A stretch of 64,000 nt of DNA. It comes from CAYOYK01 sp964408185. Lineage in GTDB: Bacteria; Bacillota; Clostridia; Christensenellales; Aristaeellaceae. The stretch is taken from assembly GCA_964408185.1 (NCBI GenBank), contig CAYOYK010000002.1, positions 62,001 through 126,000 on the forward strand. The letters run 5' to 3'. A program made the translations under genes and the position numbers. Positions within the stretch are counted from its first letter, which is position 1, and each line of letters starts with the position of its first letter. Under the pieces are notes generated by a model that saw nothing but the letters and a program-made list of their open reading frames with translations, did no database searches and had not been told where the DNA came from. Shown in pieces: positions 7,832 through 16,939 of the stretch.

Positions 7832-9706
7832 TTGGATTTGACGCAGATACAAGGGCCGGCGGATGTTCGTCGGCTGTCCGAGGAGGAGTGCATCGGTCTG
7901 GCGGCGCAGCTGCGCGCAACGATCATCCGCACGGTTTCCCAGAACGGCGGCCACCTGAGCAGCAATCTGGGCGATGTGGAGATTACCATTGCGCTGCACC
8001 GCGCGTTTGATTTTCCCACGGACAAGCTGGTGTTCGACGTGGGGCACCAATGCTATGCTCATAAGCTGCTGACCGGGCGCGCGGATCGCTTTGACACGCT
8101 GCGCAAGTTTGGCGGCTTGTCCGGGTTTCCGTGCTGCAACGAGAGCCCCTATGACTCGTTTGAAACCGGGCATGCCTCCACCGCTATCTCAGCCGCAGTT
8201 GGGCTTGCCAGAGCGCGCGACGCGCTGGGCCAGAGCCATCAGGTCGTCGCATTGGTCGGCGACGGCGCCCTGACGGGCGGCATGTGCTACGAGGCGCTGA
8301 ACGACTGCGGCAACTCAAAGCTGAAAATGATTTTGATCTTGAACGACAACGAGATGTCCATCTCCAAAAACGTGGGCGCGCTGTCGGAGTATCTGTCCGG
8401 GCTGCGCGCCAGCAGCGGCTATAACCGCGCCAAGAAGCGCGTAAAGAGCGGACTGTCCAAGCTCCCGGTGATTGGCGAGCCGTTGGAGCGGACGGTGCAC
8501 AGCCTCAAGCGCTCCTTCAAGAGCCTGTTTCTGGACGAGGGCTTTTTTTCCTCGCTGGGCTTCCGATACATCGGGCCGATTGACGGGCACGACGTCGGCG
8601 CGATGGAAAAGATATTTGAGCGCGCCAAGCAGCTGGACGAGCCTGTGGTGATCCATTGCGTTACAAGGAAGGGCTTTGGCTACGGCAAGGCGGAAAAGAA
8701 GCCGGACAAATATCACGGCATTGCTCCCTTCTTTGTGGAAAGCGGTCTGGTGCACAGCAAATCCTCCGCCGCCAACGGCGAAATTGCCGCAAACGCGCTC
8801 ATCGCGCTGGCCAAGGAGGATCCGCGCGTGTATACGGTCACGGCGGCTATGCCGCTGGGCACCAGCGCCGAGCTGTTCCAATTTGCATTTCCCGAACGCT
8901 TTACGGATGTTGGCATTGCCGAGGAGCACGCGGTCACCATGTGCGCGGGGCTTGCCAAGGGCGGCATGCGTCCGTTCTTTTTTGTGTACTCCACATTCTT
9001 GCAGCGCGGGTATGACCAGCTGCTGCACGATGTTTGCATGCAGCATCTGCCCGTGACGCTTCTGCTGGACCGCTCCGGCCTGAGCAACGAGGATGGCAAG
9101 TCCCATCAGGGGCTGTTTGATATCGCCTATTTGCGCGGGCTGCCCGGCATGACGGTGCTTGCGCCAAGCTGCGGCGGCGAGCTGAACGATATGGTGGCGG
9201 CGGCGCACGCGCTGTCTGCGCCATGCGCGATGCGGTACCCCAAGGATGCGATCTCCGATAAGGCCGCCAATTACAGCGGAGGCTTTGTCTGCGGCAAGTG
9301 GCGCACGGTGCGCGAGGGCGGACGCGCTGTTGCGCTTGCTATGGGCAGCATGGTGTCCGCGATGCTGCGCGTCGCTTCGCAGCTTGGAGACGAAGGAATC
9401 GACCTGCGGGTGGTGAACGCGTCCACCGTCAAGCCGCTGGATACCGATTGCCTTGCGGAGTGCGCGGCGAGCGGGCTGCCGATCTTCACCGTAGAGGAGC
9501 ATATGGCGACAGAGGGCTTTGGTAGCGCGGTTTTGGAGGCAATGAACCAGCTGGGGCGCAAGCCCGCACGGGTGGAGGTGATCGGCGTGAGAGAGCAGTT
9601 TGTGCCGCACGGCGACCACCAGAGCGTGCTGGAGCTGGTCGGCCTGTCCGATACGGCGCTGCGCGGGCGTATCCTGTCCGTGCTGAACGGAGCGCCGCAT
9701 GAGTGA
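7832..9706 (+). CDS. dxs: 1-deoxy-D-xylulose-5-phosphate synthase
   Basis: A 624-aa, full-length DXS. This thiamine-diphosphate enzyme condenses pyruvate and glyceraldehyde 3-phosphate, the first step of the MEP isoprenoid route. Visible are the cofactor-binding His region GHLSSNLGDVE (40-50), GHQCYAH (71-77), the ThDP/Mg motif GDGALTGG (143-150) with its Asn downstream, and the pyrimidine-domain Glu in GIAEEHAVTMCAGLA. The start is TTG, 9 nt after AAAGGAG; no ATG is nearby. It sits 20 nt behind ddl and overlaps tlyA by 8 nt. In many Firmicutes dxs-tlyA-nadK-argR-recN are contiguous, as here. Confidence 0.96.
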   Translation: MDLTQIQGPADVRRLSEEECIGLAAQLRATIIRTVSQNGGHLSSNLGDVEITIALHRAFDFPTDKLVFDVGHQCYAHKLLTGRADRFDTLRKFGGLSGFPCCNESPYDSFETGHASTAISAAVGLARARDALGQSHQVVALVGDGALTGGMCYEALNDCGNSKLKMILILNDNEMSISKNVGALSEYLSGLRASSGYNRAKKRVKSGLSKLPVIGEPLERTVHSLKRSFKSLFLDEGFFSSLGFRYIGPIDGHDVGAMEKIFERAKQLDEPVVIHCVTRKGFGYGKAEKKPDKYHGIAPFFVESGLVHSKSSAANGEIAANALIALAKEDPRVYTVTAAMPLGTSAELFQFAFPERFTDVGIAEEHAVTMCAGLAKGGMRPFFFVYSTFLQRGYDQLLHDVCMQHLPVTLLLDRSGLSNEDGKSHQGLFDIAYLRGLPGMTVLAPSCGGELNDMVAAAHALSAPCAMRYPKDAISDKAANYSGGFVCGKWRTVREGGRAVALAMGSMVSAMLRVASQLGDEGIDLRVVNASTVKPLDTDCLAECAASGLPIFTVEEHMATEGFGSAVLEAMNQLGRKPARVEVIGVREQFVPHGDHQSVLELVGLSDTALRGRILSVLNGAPHE

Positions 9707-10529
9707 GAAAAAGCGTGCCGATGTGGCGCTGGTGGAGCGCGGGCTTGCGGAGAGCCGGGAAAAGGCGCAGGCGATGATTATGGCCGGCGCCGTGTACGTG
9801 CGGGAGGTGAAAGTGCTCAAGGCCTCCGAGCAGGTATTGCCGGAGGACGAGCTGCTGGTGCGGGGGCAGCCGCATCCCTACGTGGGCCGCGGCGCTCTCA
9901 AGCTGGAAAAAGCCCTGCGTTGCTTCCGCGCGGATGTGCGTGGGTGCGTTGCGCTGGATATCGGCGCGGCCACCGGCGGCTTTACGGACGTGCTGCTGCA
10001 AAGCGGCGCGAAGCATGTATACGCCATCGATGTCGGCTATGGACAGTTGGATTGGAAGATCCGCAATCACCCGGACGTAACCGTGATGGAGCGCACCAAC
10101 GCGCGCTACCTCACGCCGGAGAGCATCCCGCTGCAGCCCACGGTCACGGTGATGGACGTCAGCTTTATCTCCGTCAAGCTGATACTGCCCGTCGCGGCGG
10201 AGCTGATGCGCAGGCGGGGCGTGTTTTATATCCTGATCAAGCCGCAGTTTGAGGCGGGCCGCGAGAATGTGGGCAAAAAAGGCGTGGTGCGCGAGCCCAA
10301 GGTGCACGATGCCGTGGTGCGCGGCATTGTGGATTTTGCGCCTACGTTTGGATACCGGGTCACACAGCTCTCCTTTTCGCCCATCAAGGGGCCGGAGGGG
10401 AACATCGAGTATCTGGCGGAGATTCGCCCGGAGGCCGATGCGGGTTCGTTTTCGCCCCTTGCGCCGGAGGCGATACGCGCTGTTGTGGCGGACGCGCACG
10501 CGGCGCTGGATCAATCCGCAATTGAATGA
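9699..10529 (+). CDS. tlyA: TlyA-family rRNA methyltransferase (S4 + FtsJ domains)
   Basis: A 276-aa protein with an S4 RNA-binding domain (about 5-65) followed by an FtsJ-type methyltransferase. It has the SAM motif DIGAATGGFTD (near 87-97), and catalytic Lys/Asp/Lys/Glu-type positions are plausible (KLEKAL, VMDVSF, IKPQFE). Characterised TlyA proteins 2'-O-methylate cytidines in 16S and/or 23S rRNA, which makes ribosomes sensitive to capreomycin; whether this one modifies one or both subunits is not evident. It overlaps the end of dxs, indicating translational coupling. The nadK promoter -35 overlaps its stop codon. Confidence 0.9.
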   Translation: MSEKKRADVALVERGLAESREKAQAMIMAGAVYVREVKVLKASEQVLPEDELLVRGQPHPYVGRGALKLEKALRCFRADVRGCVALDIGAATGGFTDVLLQSGAKHVYAIDVGYGQLDWKIRNHPDVTVMERTNARYLTPESIPLQPTVTVMDVSFISVKLILPVAAELMRRRGVFYILIKPQFEAGRENVGKKGVVREPKVHDAVVRGIVDFAPTFGYRVTQLSFSPIKGPEGNIEYLAEIRPEADAGSFSPLAPEAIRAVVADAHAALDQSAIE

Positions 10530-10550
10530 TTATGCGCTTTGTGGTATAAT
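10522..10550 (+). promoter_or_regulatory. SigA-type promoter of nadK-argR-recN
   Basis: TTGAAT (10522-10527), a 17-bp spacer and a perfect TATAAT (10545-10550). The -35 overlaps the tlyA stop codon. Confidence 0.8.
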
Positions 10551-10583
10551 TTCCAATATGCTTACAGAGGGGAGACGAACGCT

Positions 10584-11420
10584 TTGCGCAGTGTTTATGT
10601 TATGATGCCGCCGGAACGACATCAGGCGCTCTTGGTGCGGCTGTTGCAGACGCTGCATGAAACGGGCGTTTCCGTCGCGGTGGAAGAGCCGCTGCTGCCG
10701 CTGCTCTGCGGTACGGCGTTTGACGGTTGCCCGACCGGGCTATCCGGCGCGGAGGGGATTATCGGCGTTGGCGGCGACGGCACGCTGCTGCGCGCCTGTC
10801 AGGTAGGGGCGATGCAACAATTGCCGCTGTTGGGCGTGAACATCGGGCATCTTGGCTTTTTGGCGGAGATCGAAATCGAGCAGTTTGAGGTCGCCTGCCA
10901 GCGGCTTGTTGAAAACGCCTTTACGCTGGAAAGCCGCATGACGCTGCAAGCGCGTTACCGCGGAGAGGAGCGTCTCGCGCTCAACGATGTTGTGCTGAGC
11001 CGGGGCGGCTATGCGCGCCTGATTAACGTGGAAGCCTTTGTCGGCAGCGATTTGATTGGCCGCTATTCGGCGGACGGGCTCATTGTCGCTTCGCCGACGG
11101 GCAGCACGGGGTATTCGCTTTCGGCGGGCGGGCCGATTCTCAGCCCGGAGCTGGAGTGCATGCTGCTTACGCCCATCTGCGCCCATTCCCTGCAGCACCG
11201 TCCGGTAGTGGTATCGGCCGGCCGGGAGATTACGCTGCAGCTTTCCGGCGACGAGACGCGGCAGGTGCAGCTGAGCATCGATGGGCAAACCATCTGCCAG
11301 CTTGCCCCCAGCGAACGCGTGACCGTCAGCAAATCCGAGCGCACAGCCTCGTTTATCCGCTTTGCGCCGCGCAACGATATACAGCTCATCAGCCGCAAGC
11401 TGTCCGAATGGAGCAGATAA
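10584..11420 (+). CDS. nadK: NAD kinase
   Basis: A 278-aa cytoplasmic kinase that makes NADP from NAD and ATP or polyphosphate. The catalytic GGDG motif is at 63-66 (GVGGDGTLLRA). NIGHLGFLAE, the NDVVLSRGG stretch and SPTGSTGYSLSAGGPI, all typical of the family, follow. The start is TTG 10584, placed 8 nt after GAGGGGAGA; the frame stays open further upstream into the promoter -10, so earlier starts are ruled out. It lies 10 nt ahead of argR and shares its transcript. Confidence 0.95.
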   Translation: MRSVYVMMPPERHQALLVRLLQTLHETGVSVAVEEPLLPLLCGTAFDGCPTGLSGAEGIIGVGGDGTLLRACQVGAMQQLPLLGVNIGHLGFLAEIEIEQFEVACQRLVENAFTLESRMTLQARYRGEERLALNDVVLSRGGYARLINVEAFVGSDLIGRYSADGLIVASPTGSTGYSLSAGGPILSPELECMLLTPICAHSLQHRPVVVSAGREITLQLSGDETRQVQLSIDGQTICQLAPSERVTVSKSERTASFIRFAPRNDIQLISRKLSEWSR

Positions 11421-11430
11421 GGAGTTAAAC

Positions 11431-11880
11431 ATGAAATCTTCCCGACAGATCGCCATCCTAGACGTGATCAGCCATGCGGAGATCGACACGCAGGAGCAGC
11501 TCGCCGACGCGCTGCGCAGGCAGGGCTTCCAAGTGACGCAGGCGACGGTGTCCCGCGATATCAAGGAGCTGCGGCTGGTCAAGGTACCTTCCGAAAGCGG
11601 CGGGTACAAGTATTCGCCTGCGGATCAGGCGGACTCCAAGCTGAGCGAGCGCTTTCGGCGAATGCTGGCCGATTCCGTAACCAGCCTATCGCACGCGTAC
11701 AACCAAATCGTGATCAAGACACTGCCGGGCAGCGCCAATGTGGCCGCGGAGGCCATCGACGGCATGCGCTGGCCGGAGGTGCTGGGCACGCTGGCGGGCG
11801 ACAATACCCTGCTGATGATCCTGCGGGACGAGGCCGAGGTGGAAGCGGTCCTCAAGCGCATTGAGGAGATCGCGCGATAA
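11431..11880 (+). CDS. argR: Arginine repressor
   Basis: A 149-aa regulator. The N-terminal winged helix carries TQATVSRDIKELRLVKV (about 36-52). The C-terminal oligomerisation/arginine-binding domain ends with LGTLAGDNTLLMI, where the GDNT segment holds the Asp ligands to arginine. In the family it is a hexamer that represses arginine synthesis and activates catabolism when arginine is plentiful. Its place between nadK and recN is the conserved Firmicutes order. It follows TAAGGAG and the ATG 10 nt after the nadK stop. Confidence 0.95.
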   Translation: MKSSRQIAILDVISHAEIDTQEQLADALRRQGFQVTQATVSRDIKELRLVKVPSESGGYKYSPADQADSKLSERFRRMLADSVTSLSHAYNQIVIKTLPGSANVAAEAIDGMRWPEVLGTLAGDNTLLMILRDEAEVEAVLKRIEEIAR

Positions 11881-11903
11881 CCAAGCAAAGGATGTGGCGT
11901 TGC

Positions 11904-13640
11904 ATGTTGGTATCCCTGACTGTGCGCAACATAGCGCTCATCGAAAGCCTGACGGTACAGTTTCATCGCGGCTTGCACGTGCTGACCGGCGAGACCGGCG
12001 CGGGCAAGTCCATTGTGGTGGACGCCATCAACCTTGCCCTTGGCGAGCGCGCCGACCGAGGCCTCATCCGCACGGGCTGCGAGAAAGCGACCGTGGAGGC
12101 GCTTATGGACATCAGCGACAGCCCGGAGGTGCGGCAGATGCTTCAGGCCGAGGGCCTTGAGGCCGAAGGCGACCTGATGTCGATTCTACGCGAGGTATAT
12201 ACGACCGATCGCAACATTTGCCGCATTTGCGGCGTCATTATGCCCATCAGCTTTCTCAAGCAGATTTCCGCTCATCTGGTGGATGTGCACGGCCAGCATG
12301 AGCACCAAAGCCTGCTGGAGGTACGCCAGCACATGGCGTTTCTGGATTCCTTCGGAGAGGCGGACTTTCTTGCCCAGAAAAAGAAAACGGCGGACGCGTT
12401 CCATACGTGGAAGGAGTGCAGCGCCCGCTTTAGCAGCCTGCGCAAGGAAAACGCGCAGCGCGAGCAGCGGCAGGAGTACATCTCCGCGCGCTGCATTGAG
12501 CTGGAGGACGCCAAGCTCCAGCCCGGCGAGGCCGACGCGCTTGCACAGGAGCGCGCCAAGTTTGCCGGCGCGGAGAGAATCAACCGCGCGGTGGAGCTTG
12601 CTTATCACGAGGTCTACATGGGGGAGGGCTCTCAACGCAGCGTTACGGTGAAGCTCGATTCCGCGATTGACGCGATGCAGGGAATTGTCGATCTCGATCC
12701 GGCATATCAGACGCTTGTGGAGCGTTTGCAATCCGTCTACTACGAGGCGGAGGAAATCGGCATCGAGCTGAGAGACGTGCTGGAAAAGGAGAGCTTCGAC
12801 CCTGACCGTAACGAGGAAGTGCAGGATCGGCTGGATCTCATCAGACGGCTGGAACGCAAGTACGGCATGACGGCGGACGAGTTAATCCCGCATGCGCAGG
12901 AGCTGAGGCGAGAGCTGGACGAGCTGGAAAGCATGGACGACCTGCTGCGGGACACGGAGGCCGAGTACAAGCAAAAGCTCGCCGCCTATCGCGCCGAGGC
13001 GGTCGCGCTGACAGAGCTGCGCAAGCGGCTTGCCACTCGCTTTGAAGGGCTGATGATGGAGCAGCTGCGCGATCTCGGCATGGAAAAAACCCGCTTTGAG
13101 GTGGTGTTTACGGAGCCGGGGCCGGACCAGAAGCGCGTACCGACCGAGCAGGGCGACGATCATGTGGAGTTTTTCATCTCGCCCAACCCCGGCGAGCCGC
13201 TTAAGCCTCTGTCCAAAACGGCCTCCGGCGGCGAGCTGAGCCGCCTGATGCTGGCCATGAAGGCTGCCGCCGCCGACCGCAATTTGATCCCCTGTATGAT
13301 TTTCGACGAGATCGACACGGGCATCAGCGGGTACATCGCGGGCGTGGTGGCCGAGAAAATGGCGGATATCGCGCGGTATCGTCAGGTCATCTGCGTAACG
13401 CATTTAAGCCAGATTGCCGCGATGGCCGACACGCAGTACTTTGTACAAAAAGAGGTCGTGGGCGAGCGCACCGTTACGCATCTGCGAGAGCTGGACGCGC
13501 AGGGCCGCGTGCAGGAGGTCGGAAGGCTGGTAGGCATGGGCGAGCACAGCGACAGCGCCATTGCGCACGCCGCCAACATGATCGCGTCCGCTGCGCAGTA
13601 CAAGCGCCAGATGAGCTCGCGCTCCCAGAATGGAGGCTGA
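11904..13640 (+). CDS. recN: DNA repair ATPase RecN
   Basis: A 578-aa SMC-like ATPase recruited to double-strand breaks. It has Walker A GETGAGKS near the N-terminus, the HLVDVHGQHEHQSL stretch, a long central coiled coil (about 150-370), the ABC signature SGGELSRLMLA, and Walker B MIFDEIDTGISG. ATG 11904 is preferred over ATG 11892 because family members start MLxSLxxxNxALIE and AAAGGA lies 11 nt ahead. The last 12 codons lie inside the first copy of a 42-bp tandem duplication, so the C-terminus may be newly formed. No LexA box is visible nearby. Confidence 0.95.
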   Translation: MLVSLTVRNIALIESLTVQFHRGLHVLTGETGAGKSIVVDAINLALGERADRGLIRTGCEKATVEALMDISDSPEVRQMLQAEGLEAEGDLMSILREVYTTDRNICRICGVIMPISFLKQISAHLVDVHGQHEHQSLLEVRQHMAFLDSFGEADFLAQKKKTADAFHTWKECSARFSSLRKENAQREQRQEYISARCIELEDAKLQPGEADALAQERAKFAGAERINRAVELAYHEVYMGEGSQRSVTVKLDSAIDAMQGIVDLDPAYQTLVERLQSVYYEAEEIGIELRDVLEKESFDPDRNEEVQDRLDLIRRLERKYGMTADELIPHAQELRRELDELESMDDLLRDTEAEYKQKLAAYRAEAVALTELRKRLATRFEGLMMEQLRDLGMEKTRFEVVFTEPGPDQKRVPTEQGDDHVEFFISPNPGEPLKPLSKTASGGELSRLMLAMKAAAADRNLIPCMIFDEIDTGISGYIAGVVAEKMADIARYRQVICVTHLSQIAAMADTQYFVQKEVVGERTVTHLRELDAQGRVQEVGRLVGMGEHSDSAIAHAANMIASAAQYKRQMSSRSQNGG

Positions 13641-13684
13641 GCCAAGCGCCAGCTAAGCTCTCGCTTCCGGAACGGAGGCTGAGC
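13601..13684 (+). repeat. Imperfect 42-bp tandem duplication across the recN stop codon
   Basis: Copy 1 (13601-13642) contains the last recN codons and stop; copy 2 (13643-13684) follows immediately. I count 36 of 42 positions identical, with GGAGGCTGAGC at the end of both copies. Copy 2 is non-coding. Confidence 0.85.
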
Positions 13685-13703
13685 CGACTGTCCCGGTACC
13701 CCC

Positions 13704-13723
13704 AAGAGGCGGCGTCTCTTTTT
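13704..13723 (+). terminator. Weak terminator-like hairpin after recN
   Basis: AAGAG (13704-13708) pairs with CTCTT (13716-13720), extended by a G-T and a C-G pair, and a TTTTT run overlaps the 3' arm. The stem is short. Confidence 0.35.
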
Positions 13724-13743
13724 GAAACGCAGCATAATTGGAT

Positions 13744-13771
13744 GTTACAGAAGCTCAAAATGTGCTATACT
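13744..13771 (+). promoter_or_regulatory. Promoter of the rnf operon
   Basis: An extended -10, TGC TATACT (hexamer 13766-13771), with a GTTACA -35-like hexamer (13744-13749) at 16 bp. It is about 70 nt before the rnfC start. Confidence 0.6.
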
Positions 13772-13840
13772 GAGCAATGGGTTAAAGCAGAGAGAAAGAC
13801 CGTCGGGGACGAGCATCACGATAAGGAAGGGATTTATCGC

Positions 13841-15187
13841 ATGAGCCTGCATCCATGTTTTCCGGGAGGAATCCACCCCCGCGAGGGCGCCAACGGCAAG
13901 GAGGTCACGGGAAAGCTGCCCATCACCGTACCGCCGCAGCCATCCCGCGTTGCCATCCCCTTGCAGCAGCATATTGGCGCGCCATGCAAGTGCCTTGTGC
14001 AAAAAGGCGACCATGTGAAGGTCGGTCAGCCGATCGGCGAGGCTACGGGGTTTGTGAGCGCCTCTGTACACGCGAGCATTTCCGGCACGGTGGTGTCGGT
14101 GTCCAACTGCATCGTCGCCAACGGCCAGCAGGCGCTGTCCGTGATTATTGATAACGATTTTCGGGATGAGTGGGTCGCGCTGAACCCTCCGCCCAAGAAG
14201 GACGTGTATTCCGCAAAGGAACTGGCGCAGATCGCGCGGGACGCGGGGCTGGTCGGCCTTGGCGGAGCGACGTTCCCCTCCGGGGTCAAGCTCTCCGTAC
14301 CGCCCGACAAGCATGTGGACACGCTCATCCTCAACGGCGCGGAGTGCGAGCCGTATCTGTCCGCGGATCATCGGCTGATGCTGGAGCAGCCCGACCGCAT
14401 CGTGGAGGGCGCGAAGCTCATCAAGGATGCGCTTGTCATCGAGCGCGTGCTGATCGGCATTGAGGAGAACAAGCCCGACGCAATCGAAATCATGCAGAAG
14501 GCTTGCGAGGCGTACGAGGACATCACGGTTTGTCCGCTGCCGACGCGGTACCCGCAGGGCGGCGAGAAGCAGCTTGTCTACGCGCTGACGCGCCGCAAGG
14601 TGCGCGCAGGCGGCTTGCCGCTCGACAGCGGCGTGATCGTCTCCAACGTCGGCACGGTGTACGCGCTGGAACGCGCCGTCACCGAGGGACGACCGGTCAT
14701 CGAGCGGGTGGTCACGGTGGGCGGGAGCGTTGCCAAGCCCGCCAACTACCTTGCGCGCATCGGCACGCCGGTGGAGTGGCTGCTGGATACCTCCGAGGGA
14801 CTTCTGCCCGAAACCAAAATGCTGATTTACGGCGGCCCGATGATGGGGCAAGCCATCTCCCGGCAGGATATACCCGTCACAAAGGGCTGCTCCGGCATAC
14901 TGGGGCTTACGCGTGTGGCGGCGCTGCGCGAGGAAGAGCCCTGTATCCATTGCGGGCGCTGCGTCGCGGCCTGTCCCATCCAGTTGACCCCGTACCTGAT
15001 CGACAAGTACATGCGCAAGCGCATGTTTGACGAAGCCGAGAAGATCGGCGCGATGAACTGCATGGAATGCGGCGCTTGCGCGTGGAGCTGCCCGGCCAAG
15101 CGAAACCTGACCCAGAGCTGCCGGGTGTGCAAGAGCATCATTACCCAGCGCAGAAAAGAAGCGGCTGTCAAGAAGGGGGCGAAGTAA
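13841..15187 (+). CDS. rnfC: Electron transport complex subunit RnfC
   Basis: A 448-aa peripheral subunit of the Rnf complex. Rnf couples electron transfer between reduced ferredoxin and NAD to Na+ or H+ pumping. It starts with the conserved FPGGIHPREGAN stretch, has the nucleotide/FMN-binding region GLGGATFPSGVKL (about 130) and ILNGAECEPY, and two 4Fe-4S motifs, CIHCGRCVAACP and CMECGACAWSCP, near residues 370 and 410. This points to NADH as its partner. ATG 13841 follows AAGGAAGGGA; an upstream in-frame extension lacks family similarity. First gene of rnfCDEAB. Confidence 0.95.
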   Translation: MSLHPCFPGGIHPREGANGKEVTGKLPITVPPQPSRVAIPLQQHIGAPCKCLVQKGDHVKVGQPIGEATGFVSASVHASISGTVVSVSNCIVANGQQALSVIIDNDFRDEWVALNPPPKKDVYSAKELAQIARDAGLVGLGGATFPSGVKLSVPPDKHVDTLILNGAECEPYLSADHRLMLEQPDRIVEGAKLIKDALVIERVLIGIEENKPDAIEIMQKACEAYEDITVCPLPTRYPQGGEKQLVYALTRRKVRAGGLPLDSGVIVSNVGTVYALERAVTEGRPVIERVVTVGGSVAKPANYLARIGTPVEWLLDTSEGLLPETKMLIYGGPMMGQAISRQDIPVTKGCSGILGLTRVAALREEEPCIHCGRCVAACPIQLTPYLIDKYMRKRMFDEAEKIGAMNCMECGACAWSCPAKRNLTQSCRVCKSIITQRRKEAAVKKGAK

Positions 15188-15188
15188 A

Positions 15189-16304
15189 ATGCAAAGCATG
15201 CAACGGAAGCTGGTCATTTCCTCCTCGCCGCACCTGCGCAACACGGCGGTTTCCACGCGCTCCCTCATGGGCGACGTGTGCATCGCGCTGCTGCCGACGC
15301 TGGTTGCAAGCTGCTGGTTCTTTGGCCTGCGGTCACTGATCCTCTGCTTGGCGTCGGTCGCCGGAGCGGTTTTGGCGGAATTCATCTGGCAGAAGCACTC
15401 CAAAAAACCGTCCTCCCTCGGCGATCTGAGCGCCGTGGTCACCGGCCTGCTGGTTGCGTTCAACCTTCCAGCGAGCGCGCCGTGGTGGGTTGCGCTTGTT
15501 GGGAGCTTGATTGCCATTTGGCTGGTCAAGCAGATGTTTGGCGGACTGGGGCAAAACTTCCTCAACCCCGCGCTGACCGCTCGCACCATTTTGATGCTGA
15601 GCTGGACCGCACTGATGGCCTCCAACGCCATGCCGGACGCGGGAAATTGGCTGGCCGGGCTTGGCGGCACGACGGTGGACGCGGTGTCCAGCGCGACGCC
15701 GCTTGCCTCCACGGCCAGCGGCTATACCCTGTGGCAGCTCTTCAGCGGCAACGTGCCCGGCATGCTGGGCGAGACCTGCAAGATCACGCTGCTGCTGGGC
15801 GGCGTATACCTGATCATTCGCCGCGTAATCGACTGGCGCGTGCCGGTCTGCTTTATCGGCACGGTGCTGATTGCCTTTTGGATCAAGACCGGCGTGCTGT
15901 ACAGCGTGGAATCCGGCGCAAACAACGCGCTGTATCAGGTGTGCAGCGGCGGACTGTTCCTTGGCGCGTTCTTTATGGCGACGGACTACGTTACCTGCCC
16001 CGTGACCAAATGGGGCAGGGTGATAATGGGCGTTGGCTGCGGCGTGCTGCTGTTTGTCATTCGCGCCTACAACCCCTCGTACCCCGAAGGATGCAGCTTC
16101 GCCATCCTGTTTATGAATGTGGCGACGCCCTTTATTGATCGCTTTACCGCGCCCAAGCCCTTCGGCTTCGTAAAGCCGCCCAAGGCTGTGAAGGCGGAAA
16201 CCCCCGCGCCTAAGCCGGTTGAGGGGAAGGACGGAAAGTCCGAAGCAAAGGCGGATGCGCCCGCAGACAAGCCTGACGGGCAGACCAAGGAGGCGCAGGC
16301 ATGA
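15189..16304 (+). CDS. rnfD: Electron transport complex subunit RnfD
   Basis: A 371-aa membrane subunit with several hydrophobic segments. The FMN attachment motif is in DAVSSATPLAS (about 160-170), where the Thr of SAT would hold FMN covalently. NFLNPALTART and the TDYVTCPVTKWGR stretch are family hallmarks. The last 45 residues form a Lys/Pro/Ala/Glu-rich tail (from PPKAVKAETP) that is longer than usual and probably flexible. Its stop overlaps the rnfE start (ATGA). In most operons rnfG follows rnfD; here rnfE does, with no room for rnfG. Confidence 0.94.
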   Translation: MQSMQRKLVISSSPHLRNTAVSTRSLMGDVCIALLPTLVASCWFFGLRSLILCLASVAGAVLAEFIWQKHSKKPSSLGDLSAVVTGLLVAFNLPASAPWWVALVGSLIAIWLVKQMFGGLGQNFLNPALTARTILMLSWTALMASNAMPDAGNWLAGLGGTTVDAVSSATPLASTASGYTLWQLFSGNVPGMLGETCKITLLLGGVYLIIRRVIDWRVPVCFIGTVLIAFWIKTGVLYSVESGANNALYQVCSGGLFLGAFFMATDYVTCPVTKWGRVIMGVGCGVLLFVIRAYNPSYPEGCSFAILFMNVATPFIDRFTAPKPFGFVKPPKAVKAETPAPKPVEGKDGKSEAKADAPADKPDGQTKEAQA

Positions 16305-16939
16305 AAAAGCTCACAATGAAAAGCGTCTTTTTCAACGGCCTTATTACCGAAAACCCGACGCTTCGGCTGCTGCTGGGCATGTGCCCGACGCTGGCCATCT
16401 CGACCGCCGTCTCGAACGGCATCGGCATGGGACTGGCGACGACCGTGGTGCTGATGTTCTCCAACTTGGCCATATCCCTGCTGCGCCATGTGATCCCGGA
16501 GAAGGTGCGCATCCCGGCCTTCGTGGTCATCATCGCCACGTTTGTGACCATCGTAGACCTGCTGATCAAGGCGTTTCTGCCCGCGCTGAGCAGCTCGCTG
16601 GGCCTGTACATCCCGCTCATCGTGGTCAACTGCATCATCTTTGCCCGCGCGGAGGCGTTCGCGTTCAAAAACGCGCCGCTTCTCTCGCTGGCGGACGGTC
16701 TGGGCATGGGCCTCGGCTTCACCTGCTCCATCACAATTTTGTCCGCTCTGCGCGAGGTCATCGGCAACGGCACGCTGTTTGGCATGCAGGTGCTGCCGGA
16801 AAGCATCCCGCCGCTTACGATCATCAGCCGCCCTCCCGGAGGCTTTATCATGCTGGGGCTGCTGCTGATTGCTGTAAACGCGATTATCGCGGCGCAGAAT
16901 AAGCGCAAGCTCGCCAAGGAGAAGGAGGAGAACGTATGA
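16301..16939 (+). CDS. rnfE: Electron transport complex subunit RnfE
   Basis: A 212-aa six-helix membrane subunit of the NqrD/RnfE family, paralogous to RnfA. NGLITENPTLRLLLGMCP and PLIVVNCIIFARAEAFA are the family motifs; the Asn-Cys segments contribute to the membrane 2Fe-2S site shared with RnfA. It overlaps rnfD upstream and rnfA downstream by 4 nt each, indicating coupled translation and equal amounts. Confidence 0.95.
   Translation: MKKLTMKSVFFNGLITENPTLRLLLGMCPTLAISTAVSNGIGMGLATTVVLMFSNLAISLLRHVIPEKVRIPAFVVIIATFVTIVDLLIKAFLPALSSSLGLYIPLIVVNCIIFARAEAFAFKNAPLLSLADGLGMGLGFTCSITILSALREVIGNGTLFGMQVLPESIPPLTIISRPPGGFIMLGLLLIAVNAIIAAQNKRKLAKEKEENV

Noticed and set aside
10539..10583. Upstream extension of nadK
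   Set aside because: It would run through the TATAAT promoter box; the TTG with a ribosome-binding site at 10584 fits the family length.
13745..15712. 655-codon minus-strand frame opposite rnfC
   Set aside because: Antisense artefact of rnfC/rnfD; no motifs.
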